Part shown: one piece after another, positions 1 through 7,941 of the stretch
Position numbering within the stretch: position 1 is the stretch's first letter
Layout of the letters: the number at the start of each line of letters is the position of its first letter
Source: Desulfosudis oleivorans
GTDB taxonomy: Bacteria; Desulfobacterota; Desulfobacteria; Desulfobacterales; SURF-7
NCBI GenBank assembly: GCA_020723325.1
Contig: DYJD01000007.1
Span: 124,001 to 188,000 of the forward strand
DNA length: 64,000 nt
Reading direction: 5' to 3'
Position numbers and translations under genes: made by a program
Notes under the pieces: model-generated
Told to the model about the DNA's origin: nothing
The model's input: only the letters and a program-made list of their open reading frames with translations
Database searches by the model: none

Positions 1-95
1 TTCTATTTTCATGGGAAGGCAACTGATTGACACGGAATTTTTCTTTTTGATACACGATGAATTCCGGGCCGGCCCAAAAAACAAGTTGTCGGCAG

Positions 96-151
96 CTTGC
101 AAAAGTGGTGAAATGACCAAATATATATGGTTATTTGACCACTTTTGCAAG
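96..151. repeat. 56-bp near-perfect palindrome
   Basis: The outer arms CTTGCAAAAGTGGT (96-109) and ACCACTTTTGCAAG (138-151) are exact inverted repeats. The interior also pairs (ATGACCA against TGGTTAT around an ATATATAT centre), so nearly the whole 56 bp is self-complementary. It could be a hairpin, a REP-type element or a binding site for a dimeric protein. It is not followed by a T-run on either strand, so an intrinsic terminator is less likely. Confidence 0.8.
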
Positions 152-226
152 GACAATATATAAAAAGAGGGGGGATATACCAATCAACCTATTGTTATAG
201 AAGCATATTATTGTCATATGCCCCCG

Positions 227-242
227 TGGCACAATCGTTGCT
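227..242 (+). promoter_or_regulatory. Sigma-54-like -24/-12 promoter
   Basis: TGGCAC (227-232), five bases, then TTGCT (238-242) match the sigma-54 consensus (TGGCAC-N5-TTGCW) with correct GG-to-GC spacing. Transcription would start near 253 and run into the 3' end of the oppositely oriented cytochrome gene. No plus-strand gene follows, so the product would be antisense or non-coding, or the match is chance. Confidence 0.4.
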
Positions 243-285
243 CATTTGCCGGGGATGGCGGACCTGTGAGTTTGCGGTGTACTTT

Positions 286-1230
286 TTAACCGGAGGTAAG
301 CACTTTCATCTGATGGCATTTGATACATAGATTGCCCGGCAGGCGGTGCCTGTATTGCTTACTTGCCCCTTTGGCGCCGGCTCTTTCAGCCGGAATCAAA
401 CCCTCCTCATGGGGATTGTGACAGGTGGCGCAGGTGAGCCTGCCATCCGCACTCAACGGAAGGATGATGTCGAATTCCTGTTCGGTTTCTTTGATTTTGG
501 CCTCCACTGCCGGTGAGGGCAAGCGGCGGACATGATTGTCATGCAAGGTCTGCGTGTTGGAATGCATGTGGCAGCGGATGCACAACAGTTCAAGGTTCAC
601 CAGGAATTTGGTGTCCTTGTAGGTGACAATATTCACATCCGGTAATTCCGAGTGGCAGTACAGACAGGTTTCCGGAAGCATTTCGCCTTTTTCATTCAAC
701 TGCTTGTGGGGATTGTACTTCCGGTATTTGAGCGGATCATGGCAGCGAAAACACATCCGGCTTCTTTCGCTAAAAGGCGTTTCCCGCAGGAACCTTTCTC
801 CCTTATAGTAGGCCTTGGGGTCTTCCTGGCACTGGATGGCGATATCATGGCAGGTATTGCAGGCAAGTTTGCCCTCCTTGAGAGGAAAAACAGCCGGGAT
901 GCGCGGCTTTATTTCCTCGGAAGGCGGGATATCCACCGGATGGGCGTGTTTCTCAGGAAAGGTGTAATGACATTTGCACAACAGTTTGAAATCGCCGTTA
1001 TGCTTTACATTATTTTTCCCGGCCTGGGCCGGCAAGGTATGACATTCACCGCAATAATTGTTGTTAAAATGGATGTTGATCTTCTCTGTTGCTGGTTGTC
1101 CCGCTACCACGGCCTTGCCGGTTTTTTTGGATTCGATCCTGCCGGGAAAAATTCGATTGGCGGGTTTATTGGGATGACAGCTATAGGCACAACCGATGAG
1201 CAAACAGGCAATAATGGCGATTTTTTTCAT
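286..1230 (-). CDS. Multihaem c-type cytochrome lipoprotein (seven CXXCH)
   Basis: A 314-residue exported electron-transfer protein. The N-terminus is a short hydrophobic signal with a lipobox ending at Cys14 (LIGC), so it is probably lipid-anchored on the periplasmic side. Seven CXXCH haem-binding motifs start near residues 60, 124, 160, 189, 217, 267 and 302. An eighth, abnormal CKCH motif lies at 85-88, with only one residue between the cysteines. Many extra His residues could be distal ligands. Spacing resembles the doubled-CXXCH/NapC-NrfH-like cytochrome superfamily, but I cannot name a subfamily. It is divergent from hemC, whose operon makes its cofactor and the machinery that attaches it. 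A Fur-box-like sequence lies just upstream. Confidence 0.85.
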   Translation of the reverse strand: MKKIAIIACLLIGCAYSCHPNKPANRIFPGRIESKKTGKAVVAGQPATEKINIHFNNNYCGECHTLPAQAGKNNVKHNGDFKLLCKCHYTFPEKHAHPVDIPPSEEIKPRIPAVFPLKEGKLACNTCHDIAIQCQEDPKAYYKGERFLRETPFSERSRMCFRCHDPLKYRKYNPHKQLNEKGEMLPETCLYCHSELPDVNIVTYKDTKFLVNLELLCIRCHMHSNTQTLHDNHVRRLPSPAVEAKIKETEQEFDIILPLSADGRLTCATCHNPHEEGLIPAERAGAKGASKQYRHRLPGNLCIKCHQMKVLTSG

Positions 1231-1263
1231 TTACGGCGCTTACGGCGGATAAGTAAAAAGTTA

Positions 1264-1276
1264 TATCATTATCAAT
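1264..1276 (-). promoter_or_regulatory. Possible Fur-type box upstream of the cytochrome gene
   Basis: On the minus strand the sequence reads ATTGATAATGATA, which matches the first ten bases of the Fur box consensus (GATAATGATA...). It lies about 35-45 bp before the cytochrome start and within the divergent region shared with hemC. Only half of the 19-bp box is good, so this is tentative. Confidence 0.3.
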
Positions 1277-1418
1277 CCATTGACTTTGGCCGTGAATTAT
1301 CACAGGGTGGTACCTAAAGTCCATATTTAACTTTCCAAAACAATGATTTTGCGATAAGGTCCATCCTCATAAAAACGTATTGTGAATAGAAGAACGTAAA
1401 GACAATAAAAAAGGTTCC

Positions 1419-2360
1419 ATGAGAAAAAAGATAATCATCGGCTCCCGCTCTAGTGATTTGGCCACCTGGCAGGCCAATCACGTGAAACAGGCGATTGAAA
1501 CGCATCATCCTGAAATGGAAGTGGAAATCAAGTTTGTCAGCACCACCGGTGACATTATCGTTGACGTAGCGCTTTCGAAAATCGGCGACAAGGGGCTGTT
1601 CACCAAGGAACTGGAGATGGAACTGCTCAACGGCGGCATTGATATCGCCGTCCACAGTTTAAAGGATCTGGAAACCACCATGCCGCCGGAATTGAAACTC
1701 GCGGTGGTTACAAAGCGGCATCCGGTGGAAGATGTCTTGATTGCCAGGGTAACGGGAACCACCATCAGCACCTTGCCGAAAAATGGTACGGTGGCCACCG
1801 GGTCTCTGCGCCGCAGGGCCCAATTGAAACACCTGCGACCGGATTTGAAGATCGAGGAGCTGCGCGGCAATGTTCCCACCCGTATCCGGAAATTTGTGGA
1901 TTCGGATTGGGATGCCATCATTCTGGCAAGGGCCGGAATCGAGCGTTTGAATTTGGCGCGGCATATTTCTTCTTTTATCAGCACGGATGAGATGCTGCCG
2001 GCAGTGGGCCAGGGGGCTTTGGGAATCCAGATCCGCAAGGACAATACCTTTGCCGAGGGTGCGGTGGGTTTTCTGCATGATGAGGATACTTTTCATGCCG
2101 TCACGGCCGAGCGCGCCTTGCTGCGTGCCCTGGAAGGCGGCTGCCAGGTTCCCATCGGAGCCCATGCCGCTGTAAACGGAGATACTTTGCATCTGGAGGC
2201 GGCGGTGGCTTCCCTTGACGGCAGGCACCTTTATCGCCAAAAGATATATGGGGAAAAGCATCAACCGGAAGTGCTCGGAAAAAGGTTGGCCTACAAACTG
2301 CTGGAGGCCGGGGCTGATACAGTTTTAAATGAGATTTACCAAATGGTTCGATCCCGATAA
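1419..2360 (+). CDS. hemC: Hydroxymethylbilane synthase
   Basis: Porphobilinogen deaminase: condenses four porphobilinogen molecules into hydroxymethylbilane in the cytoplasm. The 313-residue length is typical. The N-terminal IIIGSRSSDLA, the LKDLE segment (catalytic Asp near 83), the Arg cluster GSLRRRAQL near 128-136 and the dipyrromethane-cofactor Cys242 in EGGCQVPIGA are all present. An AAGG ribosome binding site precedes the ATG. It is the first gene of a tightly packed plus-strand haem operon. hemA, hemB and hemD are not in the window, so precursor supply must be encoded elsewhere. Confidence 0.97.
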   Translation: MRKKIIIGSRSSDLATWQANHVKQAIETHHPEMEVEIKFVSTTGDIIVDVALSKIGDKGLFTKELEMELLNGGIDIAVHSLKDLETTMPPELKLAVVTKRHPVEDVLIARVTGTTISTLPKNGTVATGSLRRRAQLKHLRPDLKIEELRGNVPTRIRKFVDSDWDAIILARAGIERLNLARHISSFISTDEMLPAVGQGALGIQIRKDNTFAEGAVGFLHDEDTFHAVTAERALLRALEGGCQVPIGAHAAVNGDTLHLEAAVASLDGRHLYRQKIYGEKHQPEVLGKRLAYKLLEAGADTVLNEIYQMVRSR

Positions 2361-2396
2361 ACTACAGGCAAGCATAAGGAGTCAAAGTAGAAATTC

Positions 2397-3011
2397 ATGA
2401 CAAAAAACGCAAACACAATGGATGGATATGTTAAAAAACAAACCATGCTGATGGTGATGCTCGTGGCTTTTCTCATCGGTTTCTTCAGTGGTGCTGTTTT
2501 TGCCGTTTATAAAACCCCCAGCCAGATGCCGGTGCAGAAAATGGCTGCGGCCCCGCAACCCCATAACCATCCCACCATGACCGAGGAACAGGCGGCCAAA
2601 ATTCTGGAACTTGAAAGGATCACATCGCAAAACCCGGACAATGCCGAAGCTTGGGCAAACCTGGGCAATATCTATTTTGATACGGATAATAGTGAAAAAG
2701 CCATTGTGGCCTATACCAAATCCTTGGCAATAAAACCGGATGATCCCAATGTCATAACCGATATGGGCGTCATGTATCGCAAGGTCGGGAAGTTTGACGA
2801 GGCCATGAAGACTTTTGACCGGGCCATCCAGGTCGATCCGCGTGCCCAGGCGGCCCGCTTCAATAAGGGGATCGTGCTCATGCATGATCTCAATGATGCG
2901 GAGAGCGCCATCAAGGAATGGGAGGAATTGGTGAAAATCCATCCCAATGCCATGGCTGCCAACGGTCAATCCGTGGCCTCCCTGATTGCCAAAATGAAAA
3001 CCAACCAATAA
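2397..3011 (+). CDS. Membrane-anchored TPR protein in the haem operon
   Basis: A 204-residue protein with a short cytoplasmic N-terminus, one transmembrane helix (about residues 17-39), a linker and three or four TPR units (about 65-180; typical signatures such as AWANLGNIYFDTDN and AIVAYTKSLAIKPDD). The topology, an anchor followed by periplasmic TPRs, resembles NrfG/CcmI-type cytochrome c biogenesis proteins that hold apocytochrome. Its place between hemC and hemE, upstream of resB-ccsA, fits an apocytochrome chaperone or a scaffold role; this is inference. It ends 12 bp before hemE, whose ribosome binding site overlaps its stop codon. Confidence 0.75.
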   Translation: MTKNANTMDGYVKKQTMLMVMLVAFLIGFFSGAVFAVYKTPSQMPVQKMAAAPQPHNHPTMTEEQAAKILELERITSQNPDNAEAWANLGNIYFDTDNSEKAIVAYTKSLAIKPDDPNVITDMGVMYRKVGKFDEAMKTFDRAIQVDPRAQAARFNKGIVLMHDLNDAESAIKEWEELVKIHPNAMAANGQSVASLIAKMKTNQ

Positions 3012-3023
3012 GGAGATGCTTGC

Positions 3024-4085
3024 GTGACTGCCCTAAAAAACGATCTGTTTTTACGCGCTTGTAAACGACTACCAGTGGAGCGGACCCCCATCTGGGTCAT
3101 GCGCCAGGCCGGCCGCTATCTGCCCGAATACCGGGCCGTGCGCAAAAAAGCGGATTTTATGACCATGTGCAAGACTCCGGAACTCGCCGCGGAAGTGACC
3201 CTGCAACCGGTGGATTTGATCGGCGTGGATGCGGCCATCATCTTCTCGGACATCCTGGTAGTGCCGGAAGCCATGGGCATGGAACTGGAGATCACCGAAG
3301 GCAAGGGCCCGGTGTTCCCGCACCCCATCCGCAACGAAGCTGATGCGAAAAAGCTGAAAGAAATTGATCCTGGGCAGGAACTGAAATATGTCCTGGACGC
3401 CGTGGCCCTGACCAAGAAGGAATTGAATCAGCGCGTACCCCTGATCGGATTCTGCGGCTCACCGTGGACCTTGCTCACCTATATGGTGGAAGGCCAGGGG
3501 GCCAAAAACTTTTCCATTATCAAAAACTTCATTTACAACCAGCCGGCCTTGGCCCATGCGTTGTTGGATAAAATCACCCGTGTCACCGCCGATTATCTGA
3601 ACGCCAAGATCCAGGCCGGCGTGGATGCGGTGCAGATCTTCGACACCTGGGGCGGGCTCCTGTCGCCCCATGATTTTGAAACCTTTTCCCTGCCCTACAT
3701 GGAAAAAATCATCCGCCGGATCAGACCCAAGGATATTCCGGTCATCCTGTTCGCCAAAGGCGTGCATTTCAGTTATCCCAAACTTGTGGAAAGCGGTGCA
3801 GATGTGATCGGTCTGGACTGGTCCATGGAGATCGGCGCAGTCCGCAAGCTGACGGGTGACAAAGTGGCCTTGCAAGGGAATATGGACCCCACGGTTTTGT
3901 ATGCCGGCCATGAATACATCCGTGGGGAGGCCCTGCGGATTATGCGCTCTTTCGGCCACGGCTCCGGGCATGTATTCAATCTCGGCCACGGCATCCTGCC
4001 GGATGTGCCGCCGGAAAACCTGAAAGCATTGGTGCGCTGCGTGAAAGAGGAAAGCGCTCAGTTTCATGGCAGCGCATCCAAATAA
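3024..4085 (+). CDS. hemE: Uroporphyrinogen decarboxylase
   Basis: Removes four carboxyl groups from uroporphyrinogen III to give coproporphyrinogen III. At 353 residues it has the usual size. It shows the family signature RTPIWVMRQAGRYLPEYR near residues 20-37 and the second signature GFCGSPWTL near 140. The start is GTG, set by an AGGAG ribosome binding site at 3011-3015 that overlaps the previous stop. It belongs to the hemC-ccsA run and is followed closely by hemN. Confidence 0.97.
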   Translation: MTALKNDLFLRACKRLPVERTPIWVMRQAGRYLPEYRAVRKKADFMTMCKTPELAAEVTLQPVDLIGVDAAIIFSDILVVPEAMGMELEITEGKGPVFPHPIRNEADAKKLKEIDPGQELKYVLDAVALTKKELNQRVPLIGFCGSPWTLLTYMVEGQGAKNFSIIKNFIYNQPALAHALLDKITRVTADYLNAKIQAGVDAVQIFDTWGGLLSPHDFETFSLPYMEKIIRRIRPKDIPVILFAKGVHFSYPKLVESGADVIGLDWSMEIGAVRKLTGDKVALQGNMDPTVLYAGHEYIRGEALRIMRSFGHGSGHVFNLGHGILPDVPPENLKALVRCVKEESAQFHGSASK

Positions 4086-4104
4086 TTTCCATAGGAGAAC
4101 CCCT

Positions 4105-5481
4105 TTGTTTGAGATAGATATCGACCTCATTAAAAAATACGATAAACCCGGACCGCGCTATACCAGTTATCCCACTGCGCCCCATTTCAGCCCAGCCTTT
4201 ACGCCCGAGGATTTCCGCAACGAAATCATCCGGACCAACAGCGGGGCGCAACTGCCGGATCTATCATTATACTACCACCTGCCTTTTTGTGACACCCTCT
4301 GTTATTTTTGCGGCTGCAATATGATCGTGACCCACAATCGCGAACGTATCAAGACCTATATCGCCTATGTCAAACGCGAGATCGATCAGATCAGCGCTTT
4401 GCTGGCCGACAGCCGCAAAGTAGTGCAACTGCACTGGGGCGGCGGCACCCCCACCCACCTGAACCCGGATGAAATTACGGATTTGATCACCCATATCCGC
4501 AAGCGTTTTGAAGTAAAGGCACAGGCCGAGACCGGCTGTGAAATCGATCCCAGGGAACTGACCCAGGAGCATCTTTCAGCCTTGCGGGCTGGCGGGTTCA
4601 ACCGCATCAGCATGGGCATTCAGGATTTCAACGCCCAAGTTCAGCAAGCCGTGAACCGAATCCAGCCCGAGGCCCTGACCCGCAGAGTGGTGGACTGGGT
4701 TCGTGAATTGGGCTTTGACAGCCTGAACTTGGACCTGATTTACGGCCTGCCCCATCAATCGGCTAAAACCTTTGAAGCCACCATTGATGCGGTGATGGAT
4801 ATCGGGCCGGACCGCATTGCCTTGTTCAATTTCGCCTATGTGCCCTGGATGAAGAAGCACCAGACCCTCATCAAGGCCGAGGATCTGCCGCCGGCAGAGG
4901 AAAAACTGGCCATTCTGAAGATGGCCATCGAAAAACTCAGCCGGGCCGGCTATGTATTCATCGGCATGGATCATTTTGCCAAACCCGGGGATGAGCTGGC
5001 CGTGGCCCTCCGGGAAAAAAAGCTCTACCGCAATTTTCAAGGTTACAGCACCCATGCCGGCACGGATCTGTATGCCATGGGCATCACCAGCATCAGTCAG
5101 TTCGGCCGGATTTACGCCCAGAACGTGAAAACGGAAAAGGAATATTACGCCCTGCTGGATGACGGCAAGCTACCCACGGCCATTGGTTGCCGATTGAATG
5201 CAGACGATAAATTGCGTAGGCATGTCATCACCCGGGTCATGTGCGATTTTGAGCTGGATTTTGCCGCGGTAGAAAAAAAATTCAATGTGGATTTTGAGAA
5301 ATATTTTGCCTGGGGGCTCGGCAATTTAAAGGAAATGACGGCCGATAACCTGGTGGTCATCGAAAACAAGAAATTAACCGTAACCCCCATGGGGCGGCTG
5401 TTGATTCGAAACATCGCCATGAATTTCGACGGGTATATCGAACGTAAGGAAGACAGTGCCCGCTATTCAAGAACAGTTTGA
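4105..5481 (+). CDS. hemN: Oxygen-independent coproporphyrinogen III oxidase (radical SAM)
   Basis: Oxidatively decarboxylates two propionates of coproporphyrinogen III using S-adenosylmethionine and a 4Fe-4S cluster. The CX3CX2CXC motif typical of true HemN is at Cys62, Cys66, Cys69 and Cys71 (CDTLCYFCGC), followed by the GGGTP SAM-binding segment. I place the start at TTG 4105, seven bases after AGGAG (4093-4097). This gives 458 residues, matching E. coli HemN (457). An in-frame ATG at 4066 lies inside hemE, has no ribosome binding site, and adds residues unlike the family. Use of the anaerobic enzyme fits a low-oxygen lifestyle. Confidence 0.95.
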   Translation: MFEIDIDLIKKYDKPGPRYTSYPTAPHFSPAFTPEDFRNEIIRTNSGAQLPDLSLYYHLPFCDTLCYFCGCNMIVTHNRERIKTYIAYVKREIDQISALLADSRKVVQLHWGGGTPTHLNPDEITDLITHIRKRFEVKAQAETGCEIDPRELTQEHLSALRAGGFNRISMGIQDFNAQVQQAVNRIQPEALTRRVVDWVRELGFDSLNLDLIYGLPHQSAKTFEATIDAVMDIGPDRIALFNFAYVPWMKKHQTLIKAEDLPPAEEKLAILKMAIEKLSRAGYVFIGMDHFAKPGDELAVALREKKLYRNFQGYSTHAGTDLYAMGITSISQFGRIYAQNVKTEKEYYALLDDGKLPTAIGCRLNADDKLRRHVITRVMCDFELDFAAVEKKFNVDFEKYFAWGLGNLKEMTADNLVVIENKKLTVTPMGRLLIRNIAMNFDGYIERKEDSARYSRTV

Positions 5482-5503
5482 AACAGATTGAGCCGTTGCT
5501 GGA

Positions 5504-6490
5504 ATGTCGAAATACGCAGTCATTTTGTTTAACCTTGGGGGACCGGATTCTTTGGAGGCGGTGGAGCCCTTTCTGTACAACCTGTTTTGTGATCGCGACA
5601 TTTTCCGGATCCCGCTGGGGCAGCAATTGTTCGCCAAAATGATCGCCAAACGCCGGGCGCCCAAGGTGAGAGCAAGATATGCACAAATCGGGGGCAAGTC
5701 GCCCATCAACACGTGGACGGAAATTCAGCGCAATATGCTTCAGGCGGAACTCCGCAAAACAATACCGGACAGCCATGTGATGACGGCCATGCGCTATTGG
5801 CATCCCATGATTCGGGAGGTAGCCAGCGATATCGCTTCCGCCGGTTTTGAAAAAATCGTGCTGCTGCCCCTCTACCCCCACTACTCCGTCACCACCACGG
5901 GCTCGTCCTTTCATGAATGGCAACGCCACTACCAGGGTGATCCGGCACGGCTGGTATATGTTAAGGCCTATCCGGAGCAAAACAATTATATTTCCGCCTT
6001 GAATGAACGCATTGAGGAAGCCTTGGCGGCCTTTCCCCGGGGCGTACGCAACCAGGTTCAACTGGTGTTCAGTGCTCACGGCACCCCCCTCAGTTTGGTG
6101 AAAAAGGGTGATCCCTACAGCCGGCACATCCAACAAACGATTGAGCAGGTCATGGCCTTGCGACGCGGTTCCCACGACTACCATTTGTGCTTTCAAAGCA
6201 AGGTCGGACCGGTGAAATGGCTGGAGCCGGCCACCGATGCCATGATCAAGGAACTGGGCCGCCAAGGCCGGAAGCATATCCTGGTGATTCCCGTCAGCTT
6301 TGTTTCCGATCATTTGGAAACCCTGCATGAGCTCGATATGGAATATCGGGAGATCGCCCGTGATGCCCATATTGAAAACTATGTGGTGATGAAAGGCTTG
6401 AATGACTCGCGGACCTTTTGCCTGGCCCTGAAAGCCCTCGCCCTTGACGCCTTGCAATCTTCGGCATCACCAGGAAGAATGAACGGATAA
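5504..6490 (+). CDS. hemH: Ferrochelatase
   Basis: Inserts ferrous iron into protoporphyrin IX. It has 328 residues, as in bacterial ferrochelatases. The N-terminal LFNLGGPDSLEAVEPFL segment and the metal-binding His near residue 192 in FSAHGTP are conserved. It follows hemN by 22 bases and is separated from the oxidase gene by one base. It makes protohaem, not sirohaem-derived haem, so this organism uses the classical pathway and not the Ahb route of many sulfate reducers. Confidence 0.95.
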   Translation: MSKYAVILFNLGGPDSLEAVEPFLYNLFCDRDIFRIPLGQQLFAKMIAKRRAPKVRARYAQIGGKSPINTWTEIQRNMLQAELRKTIPDSHVMTAMRYWHPMIREVASDIASAGFEKIVLLPLYPHYSVTTTGSSFHEWQRHYQGDPARLVYVKAYPEQNNYISALNERIEEALAAFPRGVRNQVQLVFSAHGTPLSLVKKGDPYSRHIQQTIEQVMALRRGSHDYHLCFQSKVGPVKWLEPATDAMIKELGRQGRKHILVIPVSFVSDHLETLHELDMEYREIARDAHIENYVVMKGLNDSRTFCLALKALALDALQSSASPGRMNG

Positions 6491-6491
6491 T

Positions 6492-7880
6492 ATGGACCCA
6501 GCCGCAAAAAAGATCATCATTTTGGGTGCCGGCATTTCCGGGTTGGCCGCCGCCCACTGGTTGAACAAGGATGGTTTTGACATCACCATCCTGGAATCCA
6601 AAAGCGAACCGGGCGGTTCCATGGAAACCCGACGGGAGGAAGGTTTTTTGGTGGACTATGGTCCCAACAGCGGCCTGGAAACCGTGCCCCTGATCCGGCA
6701 ACTGGTGGATGAGGTCGGCTTGTCACAGGAATTGATCTATGCCGACGCCAAAAGCAACAAGCGTTACATACTAAGAAACAATCAACTGCATGCCTTGCCC
6801 ACCAATCCCATAGCCTTTTTCAGGACCGGCCTGTTTTCCCTGCAAGCCAAGCTGCGTCTGCTGGCGGAACCCTTTATCGGCAAATCCATGGATGGATACT
6901 ACCAGAGCATTTCCACATTTGTCAGAAGACGTCTCGGTGCGGAATTCCTGGACTATGCCATCAACCCGTTTGTTGCCGGAGTCTTTGCCGGCGACCCGGA
7001 TACCTTGAGCGTCAAATCCGCTTTTCCCAAACTGTATCGCCTGGAAGAGGAATACGGCGGTTTGATCAAAGGCATGATCAAAGGCGCCAAAACGCGCAAA
7101 CAACGCTCGGAACAATCCAAGCAAAGCGCCCGCATGTTTTCGTTTAAAAGCGGCATGCAGGCCCTGCCCCTGACCATTGCCGAACGCTTGCGCAACAGGA
7201 TCATGTACAATTGCCATGTTCAAACCATCGCCAAGACAGACGGCGGTTTTCGGGTAACATTCCATCAGGACGGGCAGGAAGGCAGCATGGATACCCCCAT
7301 GCTTTTGACGGCGATTCCCGCTTACCAATTGGCTTTGCTTTGCCCTGATTTAGATAAAGTCATGTGCGCCCATTTGAATGAAATTTACTATCCGCCTGTG
7401 AAAGTATTGTATTTGGGATTTTATAAAAAGGATGTGGGCCAACCGCTGGATGGCTTCGGCTTTTTAATTCCGGAAAAGGAAAAGAAAAAGTTTTTGGGCG
7501 CGATTTGGAGTTCGGTGATTTTCCCGGAAAGGGCAAACCCGGATGTGGCGGCCTTCACCCTGTTTCTCGGCGGCGCCCGTTCACCGGAACTTTTGGAACA
7601 AGCAAATCCAAAACTGGTTGATGCGGTAGTCGGCGAGTTCAAGGCCATCATGAAAGTAGCCGCGGATCCCATCTTTGTGCGCGAGAAGCTTTGGCCCAAG
7701 GCCATTCCCCAGTACACATTGGGTTATATAGAGCATGAGCGTTATTTTACAGAGGTTGAAACCGCCCATCCAGGATTTTTTATAAGTGGTAATTATCGCG
7801 GCGGAATTTCCGTCGGTGATTGTATCAAAAATTCGGAACTGGTGTATCTGCGGATCCGAGATTACGCGGCAAAAAGATGA
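6492..7880 (+). CDS. hemY: Protoporphyrinogen oxidase (FAD type, HemY/HemG-like)
   Basis: Six-electron oxidation of protoporphyrinogen IX to protoporphyrin IX. It has 462 residues and begins with a Rossmann FAD motif (IIILGAGISGLAAAHWL, Gly at 11, 13 and 16) followed by the E...GG motif of flavin amine oxidases (ESKSEPGGSMET). The C-terminal GGISVGDCIKN matches the second FAD contact of the PPO family. The usual electron acceptor of this family is oxygen, an odd partner for the anaerobic HemN; another acceptor is possible. By order, ferrochelatase precedes the oxidase although the oxidase acts earlier in the pathway. Confidence 0.92.
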   Translation: MDPAAKKIIILGAGISGLAAAHWLNKDGFDITILESKSEPGGSMETRREEGFLVDYGPNSGLETVPLIRQLVDEVGLSQELIYADAKSNKRYILRNNQLHALPTNPIAFFRTGLFSLQAKLRLLAEPFIGKSMDGYYQSISTFVRRRLGAEFLDYAINPFVAGVFAGDPDTLSVKSAFPKLYRLEEEYGGLIKGMIKGAKTRKQRSEQSKQSARMFSFKSGMQALPLTIAERLRNRIMYNCHVQTIAKTDGGFRVTFHQDGQEGSMDTPMLLTAIPAYQLALLCPDLDKVMCAHLNEIYYPPVKVLYLGFYKKDVGQPLDGFGFLIPEKEKKKFLGAIWSSVIFPERANPDVAAFTLFLGGARSPELLEQANPKLVDAVVGEFKAIMKVAADPIFVREKLWPKAIPQYTLGYIEHERYFTEVETAHPGFFISGNYRGGISVGDCIKNSELVYLRIRDYAAKR

Positions 7881-7941
7881 TGAAGAACAACTGTCTTGAT
7901 GCAACTACTTTTTCCGTTGGAAAGGAACAATAATAGAGCCA

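Larger units (their letters stand above)
1..285. other. Intergenic region downstream of the first cytochrome gene
   Basis: No convincing gene lies here. The region contains a 56-bp near-palindrome (96-151) and a sigma-54-like promoter (227-242), listed separately. The cytochrome gene on the minus strand ends at 286, so anything transcribed rightward from here would run antisense to it. Confidence 0.5.

Noticed and set aside
652-1317. A 221-codon plus-strand frame opposite the first cytochrome
   Set aside because: The minus strand has seven regularly spaced haem motifs, so the plus-strand frame is a shadow.
4066-4104. An ATG start of hemN inside hemE
   Set aside because: It has no ribosome binding site, and the TTG at 4105 gives the family's normal N-terminus and length.
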